This document shows, piece after piece, positions 47,216 to 59,243 of a stretch of DNA of 64,000 nt. The stretch lies in the NCBI GenBank assembly GCA_036245805.1, contig BTRK01000005.1, positions 35,073,469-35,137,468 of the forward strand, in the 5' to 3' direction. Each line of letters starts with the position of its first letter. Within the stretch, counting starts at the first letter, position 1. Both the position numbers and the translations under genes were made by a program. The notes under the pieces were generated by a model. That model was given only the letters and a program-made list of their open reading frames with translations, had not been told where the DNA came from and did no database searches. Origin of the DNA: Pristionchus mayeri. Lineage: Eukaryota > Nematoda > Chromadorea > Rhabditida > Neodiplogasteridae.

Positions 47216-49338
47216 ATGAGAGGAATCACAAGAAAATCACCCATTTTAGGGGGGTTCGCGGCGGTAAAACACAACGTCATCCAATCCTGATATAAACATG
47301 ACCTAAGGTATTTCAAATGATGCTCTTTCAAACTGCGTTGTCCGAATTTTTATAACTGCCGTCATCTTCGAAATTCAGAAGGCCAATTTGGGACACTCAC
47401 TTTTTATGGGTCAAATCGAACCCACTTAAATGGCCATAAATTCGTTTAATATGAAGATAGAAACTCGTTTTTTGCAGAGAAAGAAAGCTGAAAACATTCT
47501 CTACAAATTTTATGTTGAGCATGTCATTCCCTGATCACGTTCCAGTGCGGGGTGGTCGGGTCGACCAAAAATGATCGAATTCTGGAAATCGGAAAAACCC
47601 CCCTGAATAATCATGCGCGATTGAGAGACACTATGTGTGACTAACTTGGCGCCAAATATTAGCTAAATCGAAAGATGTAAAAAAACGGCGTAACTTTTTG
47701 TCCGGCGACGTCTGAATGACCACCAGACCAAAACACCCCTTTAGCTCCAACTGACATCTATTGGCCTCAAATCGGTTCAAAATCATCCAAAACAACATTT
47801 AGAATTGTTTCCGGCCTCAATACAGTACTTCAATAGGGCGAAAATTTCGACCGGATCTGAAAATTGAAAACCGATTTTCCGACCCTTCTCAACTTGTGAG
47901 CTTGGCTCATGTACACTAAATCACTTTGAAATAACGTGACGGTAGTTATCAAAATTCTGACAACGCAGTTTGAAAGAGCATCATTTTAAACACCTTATGT
48001 CATGTTTATATCAAAACAACATTTAGAATTGTTTCCGGCCTCAATACAGTACTTCCATAGGGCGAAAATTTCGACCAGACCTGGGGCGCGCCTATAAATT
48101 CGAAATTTCATCTGATGCATCCAAGAAAACGCGCTAAACTGTACCACAGGTAAACATTGTCAGTGGATCCCGGCTTATTGCTAGAAATGTAGAGTACGAT
48201 GAGCTAAACATTTCATCTGTTGAAAGTGAGTATCTATCTATTGGTTGAAGCGCGCTACAGTGTCTAGAAGATGGCCAGAAATCGACTAGAATCCCCCGAG
48301 AGAGCGCGCTCTAACCGTCTGCCGCTCTCGCCGCCTGACCTCCCTCTCCCTCCCCTCCCTTTACCGCTCTCTCGCGCGCCTCCATCGTCGTTTTCTGCCA
48401 ACTTCCAGGCTATGTATCGTCTTTAACGAAAAGATAGAGACTCACTCAACAGATGAAATGTCTAGCACATCGTACTCTACATTTCTAGCCATAAGCCGGG
48501 ACCCAATGACAAAGTTGACCTGTAGCTCAGTTTTGCGCGTTTTCTGGAATCCATCAGATGAAATTTTGCACTTATAGGTGCGCCCTTTGTTTTAATTGTA
48601 TAGAGGGACATTCCTACGTTATTTCAAAGTGATTTAGTGCACATGGGCCAAGTTCACAATATGAGAAGGGTCTGAAAATCGATTTTCAATTTTCAGATCC
48701 GGTCGAAATTTTCGCCCTATTGAAGTACTGTATTGAGGCCGGAAACAATTCTAAATGTTGTTTTGGATGATTTTGAACCGATTTGAGGCCAATAGATGTC
48801 AGTTGGAGCTAAAGGGGTGTTTTGGTCTGGTGGTCATTCAGACGTCGCCGGACAAAAAGTTACGCCGTTTTTTTACATCTTTCGATTTAGCTAATATTTG
48901 GCGCCAAGTTAGTCACACATAGTGTCTCTCAATCGCGCATGATTATTCAGGGGGGTTTTTCCGATTTCCAGAATTCGATCATTTTTGGTCGACCCGACCA
49001 CCCCGCACTGGAACGTGATCAGGGAATGACATGCTCAACATAAAATTTGTAGAGAATGTTTTCAGCTTTCTTTCTCTGCAAAAAACGAGTTTCTATCTTC
49101 ATTTTAAACGAATTTATGGCCATTTAAGTGGGTTCGATTTGACCCATAAAAAGTGAGTGTCCCAAATTGGCCTTCTGAATTTCGAAGATGACGGCAGTTA
49201 TAAAAATTCGGACAACGCAGTTTGAAAGAGCATCATTTGAAATACCTTAGGTCATGTTTATATCAGGATTGGATGACGTTGTGTTTTACCGCCGCGAACC
49301 CCCCTAAAATGGGTGATTTTCTTGTGATTCCTCTCATA
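47216..49338. mobile_element. Foldback element copy 2 (FB family) at the palindrome axis
   Basis: Ends ATGAGAGGAATCACAAGAAA and its inverse match copy 1 at 30.5 kb. Blocks such as GATGCTCTTTCAAACTGCG, GTCGGGTCGACCAAAAATGA and ATGTAGAGTACGATGAGC recur inverted. The left arm has an extra internal segment of about 145 bp (47936-48080) which repeats outer-arm sequence. The core reads GAGGGAGGTCAGGCGGCGAG on one strand, as in copies 1 and 3. Confidence 0.93.
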
Positions 49339-50081
49339 TAAGGTTGTTGCAAAAGTCTTGCGGTTTTTTGATATTTTGCCTTCAATCTTCTTTTCAGTTT
49401 GACCGATGAATTTTTGAATATTGATTACTAATGATATCTTGCATACTCTTTCATATGCGCACCCTACCAGCATTAAATTTTTCGAAATTAATCTATCAAA
49501 AACGACACATCTTTCAATATTCTGTTTCTTCTGAAGCATGAATATTCAATCTATGGTGGTTATATGAAGGTCCAATCTTTACCCCATAAACTATTTTTGG
49601 GATGGATGCTGGAAGTTACATTCTTTCGAGGAATGCATTGATCTGCAAATGGTTAGATTATAGTGAGGCCTATATGCTTTTTCAGCCGTCGTCGACCGCT
49701 TATTTTCAATAGCATGTAAGTCGGCCCAAACTTAATCGAGACACAGTTATATCATAATTTCTGAAAGGGTATGCTTCCTAGACATACTTCCTAGACATCG
49801 CGCTACTTCCTAGACATCAGTATGGGCAGGTTTCGTGAATTTTGCTTACAAATATCCAGTAAACTCAATTTAATGTAAAATTTTGAGTATCAATTGCGAT
49901 TGGTTTTATCGTAATTTCTTGCTTTGATTTCGATATCGATTTGATTGAAACGAATGCTTGTAAAGTACAAGTATACCTCTAAACAGTGTTATGTTTGTTG
50001 GGCATTGAGATCTGAGATAAGATAATTATGATAGTTCAAAGTACGGACACAAAAAACCACAAGACTTTTGCAACAACCTTA
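49339..50081. mobile_element. Second mariner-like MITE, right-arm copy
   Basis: Mirror image of 46473-47214 with the same terminal repeats, adjoining the right end of the axis foldback. Confidence 0.85.
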
Positions 50082-50099
50082 TAGATTTGCGATGAAATA

Positions 50100-50988
50100 T
50101 TAGGCTGGTGCAAAAGTTTCTTTCTTTTTTCGTGCACCAACATTCTGACCTCCCCAGGTAATCTTAATGAGCAAATCAAATAATTGTTTTTGCTGTTGAT
50201 ACGGACATGGGTACACACTATAGTGAATACTATATTGTGTTGATTCGATCAATTAGAATAAAGCATTTTAGTTTGGAAGTAATCGGACTAGGTCGAGCAA
50301 TCCGACTTTTCAATTGCTCTAGATCCCGAGGGGAATAGCGTAAAGGTTACATTTAGCACATTATTACAAAGTACTTTGACTGGGTATGTCATACGACATA
50401 GAACACCAAACCTGCCATGAAAACCTACTAGAAATGTTGGCCCAATTACAGAACTACTGTATTTCAAAATCATAGATCACAAATTGCTGAGTGCTACTTC
50501 CTGACACATCATTGATGAATGCTCAATTTCGATGGGTTGTGAAGCACTTTCCCCTGTAAGTATGCTAACAAATCTAGGAAAGGATAGAACTTCCCGTTGA
50601 AGAACTGCAGATTTTGAAATCATCGTGTCCGCTGAAATCAACGCTTTTTTTAAATTCCCCTGTCTCCCACACAAGTTAGAATCCGGATTTTTTTGTGATT
50701 GGTAGAACAAAGAACTCCTGTCCAAGTGGTCCTCAATTGATTAGAATCAGAATTCCACAAGTATTCGATAACCTGAATTTATCCCAAAATGCTCAAAATA
50801 GCCGTTTTCCGGTGTTAATTTTCTGAGACTTATCAACTTCTCACGATGATGCGTACATCCAAATAAAATTTACGGTAGTAATCTACCGCCATGGCCATAA
50901 CACATGGTATTCAGAAAATCATGAGAGTCTATGCACGCCAACAGAAATTTGAAAAATAAAGAAGAAAGAAACTTATGCACCAACCTAA
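50100..50988. mobile_element. Mariner-like element, right-arm copy
   Basis: Mirror image of 45567-46454 with the same ends and TA flanks; one base longer in a homopolymer near 50,690. Confidence 0.88.
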
Positions 50989-51937
50989 TAGTAAATTAAT
51001 CACTTGAAGAGTTGTGAATTTATGGAAAATTTTGGAATATTTCGTGGTCGCGAGTTCCTGAAAATCCCCATTGTATGTAAATTGATGGTCAGCTTATTCA
51101 TTCCTCGATTTTATTCTCTTTGTTTGCGTTTCCGTGAATTAAATGAATTGGATGTATACCAATTGACGGATGCTTTCCCATTTGTTTTCACATGGCAGAC
51201 TTAAAAAGAAAGTTCACACGATAGAAAGTCCCTCTCTTATCGGACAGGACTAGACCATGTGAAACATGTAGATCACTCACGATGTGTGTACACTGATACA
51301 CAAGCTAAGCTCACGAGCGTGTGATTAACCACCGCTAGAATGACTCACCAATATAACTCGATAGTCGCAATCAAAGCTTGTTAGCACTCGAAACTAGGTG
51401 CTGCATCTTCGCTGCATCTAACTTTTTCCCTTCTGGATAATGACATGTCCCACCAGTGCAAACTTCAATAACATATCATCAAGATTCAACAAACACCATA
51501 GGAACTTCCCCACAGAGGCAAGAATGTATGTAAGAAACTACCACTATAGTCCCCTGTTTGACTGTAGTCATTTCGTGAATTATAATACAATAAATAATAA
51601 TAATAATAATATATCGCTTCCTTTTCATTCCATTTCTCATTGTACGCTTCTACCTGAATAGCATAACTATTATTAATATCTTGCAGACGGGAGACACATA
51701 CTCGCACGTTGATCCAGAACACGTGGCTTATCTTTGCGAGCATTACTCACCGAAAATCTCAATCAGCGCAATTACTCTCGGGTGCGAAATGTTTCCACCT
51801 TGACCACACTATTTTACCGTTTGCTCAGTAGAGAGTTTGAAAAGATGATTACAATTGCTCGTCATTCACACCAGAATCTCTGCCCACATTTTTTTTTCAC
51901 CAGAATCTCTGCCCACGCTGTTTCTCCTACTCCAGAG

Positions 51938-53907
51938 ATGTCTGACCATCCGACTGCCCCTTCGGAACCACTCGAGGATGTGGTACTCAGTGGATTCCTC
52001 GTTATATATGGAACAGTTCTTGCTCTCGGCACGGTTTTCAGCGTTGTTTTCGCCATCGCGTTGGTCAGAGCGAGAAAAGTGATAAATCAGGTAAATTAGC
52101 GCAACTTTGAACTAGAGTTCGTAATTCGGGCCTTATCTTCACTTGGCGCATTTCAATCGATGTGAGAGTGTTGGAAGTGAAGAGATGAAGGCACGTTTTA
52201 CCGATGTACTGCGAAGCAAGGGCATTAGGTCGGATGCGACTATGACGTCTTTTTTTCTCATCCAACTTAGTGCCAGGCTCATGCATGACTCTACTGTGAA
52301 GCACGGCTTGTTATTTTTCCAGTGGCCCTTCTACAGTATTGTCTGCAGTTTGCTATACCTTGACTCATTTTATTTGGTGTACCAGGTGCGTAACATACGA
52401 CTTTTCGTAGCTGATCATTCAGATTTTCAAATTCCCTAATAAAGAAAGATAGTGTCATTTCTCAGTTAGCGCTAATTTTTCCGTCAATGGTTCGTGGGGA
52501 TACCGTGACTGAGATCGTAGATCCTAGCGAAATCAATACCGATGCTAAAGTAAGTCGTCATTGCACTAGTTGAATTCAAAAACTCCGTCTACCAGGCATG
52601 GTACAACTCAAAACTCATGCATGCACTTAGCTCCACGTTGGATTTCTTCCCACCTAAGGTAAGCATTTACTTTGCCCCTCTGCAGAAGAATATTGAGGGT
52701 CTACTCTATCTCACTCTACTGATGACACTCAATCGCTTTGCTGTCTTTGTCACGCCATCCATGGGAGTCATCTTTAGCAAGTATGTATTTGATCGATCGG
52801 AAATTAATGTACATGAAACAAATTATAGTCATTTTTCGGACTTCTATGGTGATTCAGTTTGAATTATCAAGTCTGAAAGCGTTTTTCGAATTCATTAGTA
52901 ATCTTGTGATTACTGCAGACGGAACATTCGCTACTCAATATTCGCTTGCTGGGCCGTTGTGTGCGCCGTTTGCGCGCTTTGTGTGCTTGTTCGGCCGACT
53001 CAGCGATTCAATCAAAGATCGCTTCGCTTCGAGGACATTGGCGCAACTCTGGTGCAAGCTCCTAAGCTGCGATCGGTTTGGAATTCAAATTAGTTCGAAA
53101 GACGTCAGTAACTTTGAAGCAAAATATTTTTGGCAGCATACCAAAGAGCTTTTGAGACGCATAAAAACAGCTTCAAGATTTTTTAAATGTCCTAATGTTT
53201 TTAAAATTGATAATTTGTAGATAATCGACCTTTCTGACTACGCAATACCATTCATCGAGTTATTCTTCTATGTGATCATCGATTGGTCGATACGAAAGAC
53301 TAGAAAAGCCGTCAGGTTAGGCTATTAATATGTGTAATATTGCCCTACCTTTCAGTAGCGAAGCACAATCGCGAAATGCAGAAGCTAAGAACGCAGACGA
53401 TAAACGAATGCTCAAGCAAGCTATTCTGATATGCTTCTTTCTCCAGCTATACAACATCGTTTATCTTATAGCGATCAATGTTAGCACCAGAGGCCTGGTA
53501 AGTTTCATTTTAGCATCATAAAGAATATTTTGTGTTTATTATTTGGCGTCTGCGCTTCGAACAGATCGGGCATTCACGCAAATGTCGCGCTGATACTGGG
53601 AGAGATAGAGATATAATAATTTCCTCAAAATATTACAAAATAACGCATTGACCAACACAACGGATCTATTTGGTTGGATATCAGAAAGCATGGCGCTCAA
53701 GAAGGCTGTTTTTTTAGCATGATTTTAAATTAATTTCAGGCCGATCGCATTCTGCATATGCTGACACTAATTCTCTCCGTCACCAACCACTCCATCCACT
53801 CAACCATCTTCATAGCCACTAATCCCACAATTCGCGGATTTTTGCCATCTATTTCCTGCTTTTCCTGCTTTGCTCAGTCAGCAACCAAGAATCGATCGTC
53901 AAAATAA
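51938..53907 (+). CDS. Seven-transmembrane chemoreceptor, right-arm copy
   Basis: Mirror copy of the gene at 42675-44640 with the same start (MSDHPTAPSEP), the same TM and loop landmarks, and stop at 53905-53907. The coding sequence appears unchanged. Just upstream of the start (about 51,890-51,920) this copy has a T run and a second CACCAGAATCTCTGCCCAC, so the 5' leader differs from the left copy. Both copies could be expressed; they would be indistinguishable by ordinary RNA mapping. Confidence 0.75.
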
Positions 53908-54444
53908 TGATGATAAAGTGTTCGAGACTCTCATCTTCAAAAAATAAAAAAAAACACGTTTTTATCGATTGTTTACACTTACAATGTATCTGATACTAAA
54001 AACTTTTGACAAAGCACACTTTTCGCAATTCGAAAAGATCTATATTTTCAACAAAATTGTATTGCTTCGATTAGTGTTACCACATACAGCACTAAATCAT
54101 ACACAATATTTCTAAATATTCGGGGATGGGGAAGAACATCAATCACCACGTTGACCCATTCACCACGTCCAGAAGTGCGGTACTCCTCCATTCCTCACGC
54201 GACCCTTGTACAGGAGGTTGCCAGACAAATCTCCTCTCGCGTACATTACATCTGAACAGAAATGGATTTTCTCGGCGACTTATTTGGCAGCTCTCGAAAA
54301 TGAATTTCGTGATCAATACAATAAACTCCACTCTAACATTGGATAATATAGAGATATGTGTCGTTAGACCAATTTCATGTTTATGAATTTCTCATCGCCA
54401 CCGTTGATAAGAAGACGACTTGTATCTCTCACGCTCGGTAATTC

Positions 54445-57400
54445 TCATATCAACCCAAATATTACTCGAAATAATAAAAGAATTAAAACTATTCCAACCT
54501 TCACTCGAAGCACAGCCCATGCCCTGATGGGATAATACGCACCGCAATGACCTAAGCAAATACGTTCATGAGCAATTACTATCAGAATATCTTCGCTAGA
54601 AATATTACCTTGCTGAAGCGCAACGTAGCCCACAAAGATGCCACCATCCTGTAAAAATAGACTTAGATTTAAAAATTTTAGGCATATTGCTTCGTGTGAA
54701 TTTGTTTTTGTAGATGCACATTTGTTGATGCTAAACTCACAGCTGTAGCCACCAAGTGATGCTCGTAGTGATTGCCCACTCTGTGGAAGTGAAGTCGTCT
54801 CAGATTCTTTTGGTTCACCGAGCACGTCTCAAAGGATCATTAAACTCAAAAATGCATTTATTTCGGATTAATGCACGATAGAACAGTTTGGACATAGATC
54901 TACGTAAACCATGCACAAATATGCGAGTAATGCATGATAAGTCGGAGCTTTGCATTTTTATGCGTTCTCTCGTTCTACTTAATGAAAATATTCAGTATCA
55001 CAAAAGTTGCATTATTTATGTACAATTACCGTTTTCATCTGGTAAAAGCATGTCTCAGTAATCGTCTTTCCCAAGGTTCCTGAAAATATTGAGAGATTTT
55101 TTTTCTCAAATTGCACGTTATGATCTATATTTCATGCTGCGTGTTTATTCTATGTTTAACCGACAGGAAATGCGACCTATGGCCAAGTCAATCTAATTCA
55201 TTACCACTTCCTGCGCTCGGATCGTATCCGATTCCATTGTTGAACAACGCGGTGCATCCTCCCGGGATAGTCGGTGAGCAGAATCCGTGCAGTACGCGGA
55301 TAAAGTTGTAGTAGTAGCTGACATGCAAAATAAAGTTTTTTTGAATAATCATGATAAATTGTCATTTTGCTGTTTATTCTAATTAGATCAGTCGAGTCTA
55401 AATAGTCTGCATACACATCAAGATTTAATTCCTCGAACAAATTCTAAATCACAATTTTGAAAACATGAAACGCACTTGAGTGACCAGAAACACGCGGGAT
55501 TCGACGGCGGGTTGTTCTGAATGGGCATTTTGAGGGCTATAATATCATATTTTCATATGTTTTTCTAATTATAGCCGGCATGCAGAAATTGTTACACTTG
55601 TTTCATCATGCCGTATTTCAGTAAATACGATTTTTGAATCTCATTTGTAATTCTATGTGTATGCTAGCTTTCTCAATCTATACATATCACTCCGCTAGTA
55701 CCGATATAATTACGCACCGTTATTACAGTAGTCGTTGGTTGTAAAGTAGTAGTGGTAGTGGTACCGACAGTGGCAGTGGTAGTTGGATCTGGATTTTAAA
55801 AGTTTTGCTATTTTGTGAAGTGAACCACGTCAATAAACCTGTTGTTGTGGTTGTCGGGGCCACAGTTGTTGTTGTAGTCGTAGGTTCTTAATTATAAATT
55901 AATAACGTTGGCAAATTGTTTGATTTTCATTTCGCATCCTAATAATACGCATAACTAGATGGAAATTGGAATGGATTGGAGAGATTGTGGAGCATCATTA
56001 GTTAGCTAAACGAGGATATATGTATGATCAATCGTAATGCAACCTGTTGTTGTGGTAGTTGTTGCAGCAGTAGTGGTCGTAGTAGTAGGAACTATAATAA
56101 TTCATTTCTATATTTGTATTGACTGATTAGGGCAGTTGAAAACTACTAATCGGTACGAATTTACAAGACCCACATTTCAACTACGAAAAAATCGAACATT
56201 GTGTCAGTTCATAAGGATAATGGGGGGGGGGATAATTAAACCTGTTGTTGTGGTGGTAACAGTTGTTGTAGTTGTTGGAGCCGCAGTAGTAGTGGTGGTT
56301 GTGGTAGTAACTAGACAATTTTGGTAGAAACACATGAATGAACTTCTAAAATTCAATGTAGTTATTAGTATCTCAGATTCCATATAGGCAAAATTCGGAT
56401 TCGGCACTTGCTCAGCTCATCGGAGCAACAACGCTGACTTTGACAAAAATATGTTTGCGGAAATTATGTTCTTCAGACTCAATTCGCCTATTGGGCAATT
56501 GCCTAACATTTCTCGCAGTCTCAAATACGAGATATTTACATTTTCCTTTGTTCGCTACGGACATTTATTTACAAAACATAAAAACTGCCGAAAACTACCA
56601 ACCTACACCGACACAGGCCGCTGCTTCAATCCCAACAGGGCATGTGCCATCAGGGATCACAATTTGGGAAGCATCAGGCTTCTTAAAAATAACGATAGCG
56701 ATCGCGTCATATACAATATTTTAAAATTGTATGCCTTACCGTTATAAATTGCACTAACGGGTCAGCACAAACGATTTCTATAAGAATTGCATTAGCTACG
56801 CTTCTTCCACAGTGCTCACCACTTGTTGTCCAATCGTAGAAAGCAGATCCTCTATGATAGTACCCCTCCGGCAAATTCATGATTGGAGGAGGGACTGTGC
56901 ATAAATTCTCCGCTGAAATTACGAATTTTTGTAACGACTCTTAATATTTGCATTTTTGAACCATAATTTCACAGACAATTTATTGTAAAAGAGCTCTATG
57001 TTCCATATTAATGTGGGCTCGAAAATGTATTACCTATTATATCAAACGCTTACCTTTAGCAGTGATGCAAGTGATCGTTTGCAGGTTAAAAACCGTGTTC
57101 CGGAAATTCCACTTTTGTCGGATCCGCAGATTAGTTCGTGGAGAGGTCCTAGCGCGACGGCTGTACCACGGCCGATCTGTACAAATAATTGATATACTTA
57201 GTTTGCTAAATGTTGGAAAAGCGCCTCTTGACAATCGCTGGCCGCTTGCCTCGCACTATTTGCCTCTCTGATCAGTACCTCCCGGTCCTTGTTCCTCTAC
57301 TATAATACCTCCGATATGCTCTCGAGGAATCTGCACATGATTTATTACTCATGTTTTATTTAAAAAAATATATATTGTAACGTTGGAGATTCTGAGTCTC

Positions 57401-57592
57401 TATTTCAGAGAGAGGCATTGTGAATCGCAATGATCCTTTCCTCCCTTCCTCTTTTTTCTCCCTTCCTCTTTTGTGAACAAAGTTGATATGAAGACGAATT
57501 TGAAACGAACATACGATGTCGTACTTAATCATTACCAAATGTGTTGCCTATTCTACAAGTGCATGCGATCCAATTCTGTTCGGTGCTTTGCG
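54445..57592 (-). pseudogene. 5'-truncated mirror copy of the mucin-like gene
   Basis: The same exons as in the left arm, from the C-terminal hydrophobic segment (54445 upward) back through the Thr-rich exons (55.7-56.3 kb) to the middle of exon 3, where the palindrome ends. Signal peptide, first cysteine module and promoter are missing. One base change turns a Gly of the C-terminal hydrophobic segment into Arg (LLLFRVIF for LLLFGVIF). Probably not expressed as a secreted product. Confidence 0.75.
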
Positions 57593-57597
57593 AGTAA

Positions 57598-59090
57598 GAA
57601 ACTGCAGGAACACCAGAATCCCTCAACGTTGACGTCATCTAGACCTCGAGATGTCACTTTTTCGACTATTTTTCGTAGATCATGGCATGAATGCCTATGA
57701 AGACATAGTTAGCAAGCTCCAATTCGGAGATATATTATGTAGTTTTTACCGCTTAATATAATGAAGCTCTAAAATTGCCAGATTTTGGGTGCGCTCTTAC
57801 TCGGAAGCTCACGCAACCGTGACGCCCTCGGCGACGAAATTTTTGAAACTGGATTTCAGTATCGAGTAATAGCTCATTCGAAAGAGCCTGAAAAGTTATG
57901 TTAGAAAATGCACATAAACCAGAAACATTGTAGTCAGGTAGAGCGCAAATGAGGCGGCAAATGAATGCCTTCGCACGAGGATCTTCTAACGCATTCAATA
58001 GCTCGGGCATAATCGAATTCCTCATTTTATTAGTAAGAGCGGCGTCGATAACAGGGTGAGTGTAATCGAACTTCATATGGCCGGATTCAGTGAGGTGACA
58101 CCCGGTGCACCGCAAAAAGTAACGAGTTCATGTTCAATTCACAAAATTATCATCACGGCTTTGTTAAACTATACACTTACACCAATTTCTTCTTTCCTGG
58201 AAGATCCATGGATTGTAGAATGCGCTGGTATGAACATAAGTACAGCTACCACATAGAATAACTGACCATTGCTCATGCTAAATGTACGTATTTCACAAGG
58301 GCAACTAATATTTTCGGTTAAATAGTACAAATCGTTGCAAAGGAGATAAATGACGATGGATCCTAGCCGACTGGCCAGTGTAAAGAATGCAGTTATTCTC
58401 TCTCACTCTTCTTAGTCATGTGGCGGGATTGACCTTACTCCTCCTCTTGATGGGGCCAACTCCCTCCCCCACTTTCCGGGATAGTGACAGATGTGTATCG
58501 AGGCACATGCATGAAACTGCTTTAGAGGGCAATCAGTCCCCACCCATATTTAGTTCTCACATAGTGGCAACCTCCTACAGAGGTGGATGATGGAATTCCT
58601 TTTTCCAACTAGAGATATTACTAATTGGAAAAAGTTCGAAAAATTTAATCTTGGCGTTTGTCTCTGTCTAAAAATTGAGGCGCTAAAATCAGCCCTTTTC
58701 TGGGAAAACAGTCGAGTCATCAAAATTAATGTAAAAAGTATACTTATGAAGCTCCAACTGATATCAACTTTGAGGAATTGTAGAAACTCACAGGTTTCTT
58801 ACATATATTTTCATGATCCTTTCAAAGGATCTATTGCTCAATGTTGAAATCTGAAGATCCATTTTATTAAGCGGTAAAAAATACATAATATATCTCCGAA
58901 TTTGAGCTTGCTAACCATGTCTTCATAGGCATTCATGCCATGATCTACGAAAAATAGTCGAAAAAGTGACATCTCGAGGTCTAGATGACGTCAACGTTGA
59001 CGGTTTCTGGTTTTCTTCGAGTTTCTGCCATAACTTTTCATGCTCTTTCGAATGAGCTATTACACGACATCGAATTCTGAAGTTTAAAAA
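57598..59090. repeat. Composite inverted repeat at the right edge of the palindrome
   Basis: 57598-57775 (AACGTTGACGTCATCTAGAC ... CGGAGATATATTATGTA) recurs inverted at about 58863-59010. A second block (TAATAGCTCATTCGAAAGAG at 57870) recurs inverted at about 59040-59065, but in A-B...A'-B' order rather than a plain hairpin. The blocks start within a few bases of the palindrome edge. Confidence 0.85.
57753..58276 (-). CDS. Small secreted protein, unknown function, inside the composite repeat
   Basis: The first exon from the ATG at 58276 gives a signal peptide, MSNGQLFYVVAVLMFIPAHS, then STIHGSSRKEEIG and a GTGTAAGTG donor. A following exon reads FDYTHPVIDAALTNKMRNSI, then MPELLNALEDPRAKAFICRL, CALPDYNVSGLCAFSN. 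Behind TAACTTTTCAG comes another stretch beginning ALSNELLLDTEIQF. Three cysteines and no family I recognise. The acceptor of exon 2 is not clear. The last stretch also exists in the repeat block at 59.04 kb, so the gene and the repeat overlap. Confidence 0.4.
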
Positions 59091-59243
59091 ATCGATTTCG
59101 GTAGATCAAAAATCGATATTTGGGGTCAAGCTTTCGGAAAAAAAGTTCTTTGGTCCCAGGGGTCAGGTTCCCCAAGTTTGAGGTCTGGGCGACCATTTTG
59201 ACCGAGTTGTGCCACCCTACCTGCAGTCTTAGGGAGAATGGGT

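Larger units (their letters stand above)
38991..57592. repeat. 18.6-kb near-perfect palindrome (inverted duplication)
   Basis: Left position plus right position equals about 96,582 in the outer arms and 96,554 nearer the axis; the difference comes mainly from a 29-bp insertion in the right arm near 51,890. Matching stops at CGCAAAGCACCG (left) and CGGTGCTTTGCG (right). I saw only single-base differences (for example near 39,251, 39,351, 40,810 and 42,115) and homopolymer length changes, so arm identity is well above 99% from the outer edges to about 47,860 and 48,690. The inner roughly 800 bp are diverged arms of the foldback element. Every gene and MITE in the left arm recurs mirrored on the right. 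Confidence 0.97.

Noticed and set aside
56136..56327. Val-rich 63-codon frame on the plus strand
   Set aside because: Antisense of the Thr-rich mucin exons in the right arm (ACC/ACA read backwards as GGT/TGT/GTT).
57753..58256. Foldback cargo gene captured by a transposon
   Set aside because: The inverted blocks are in A-B...A'-B' order and overlap the gene's last exon, so a simple capture by a hairpin element is not shown; described only as a gene within a composite repeat.
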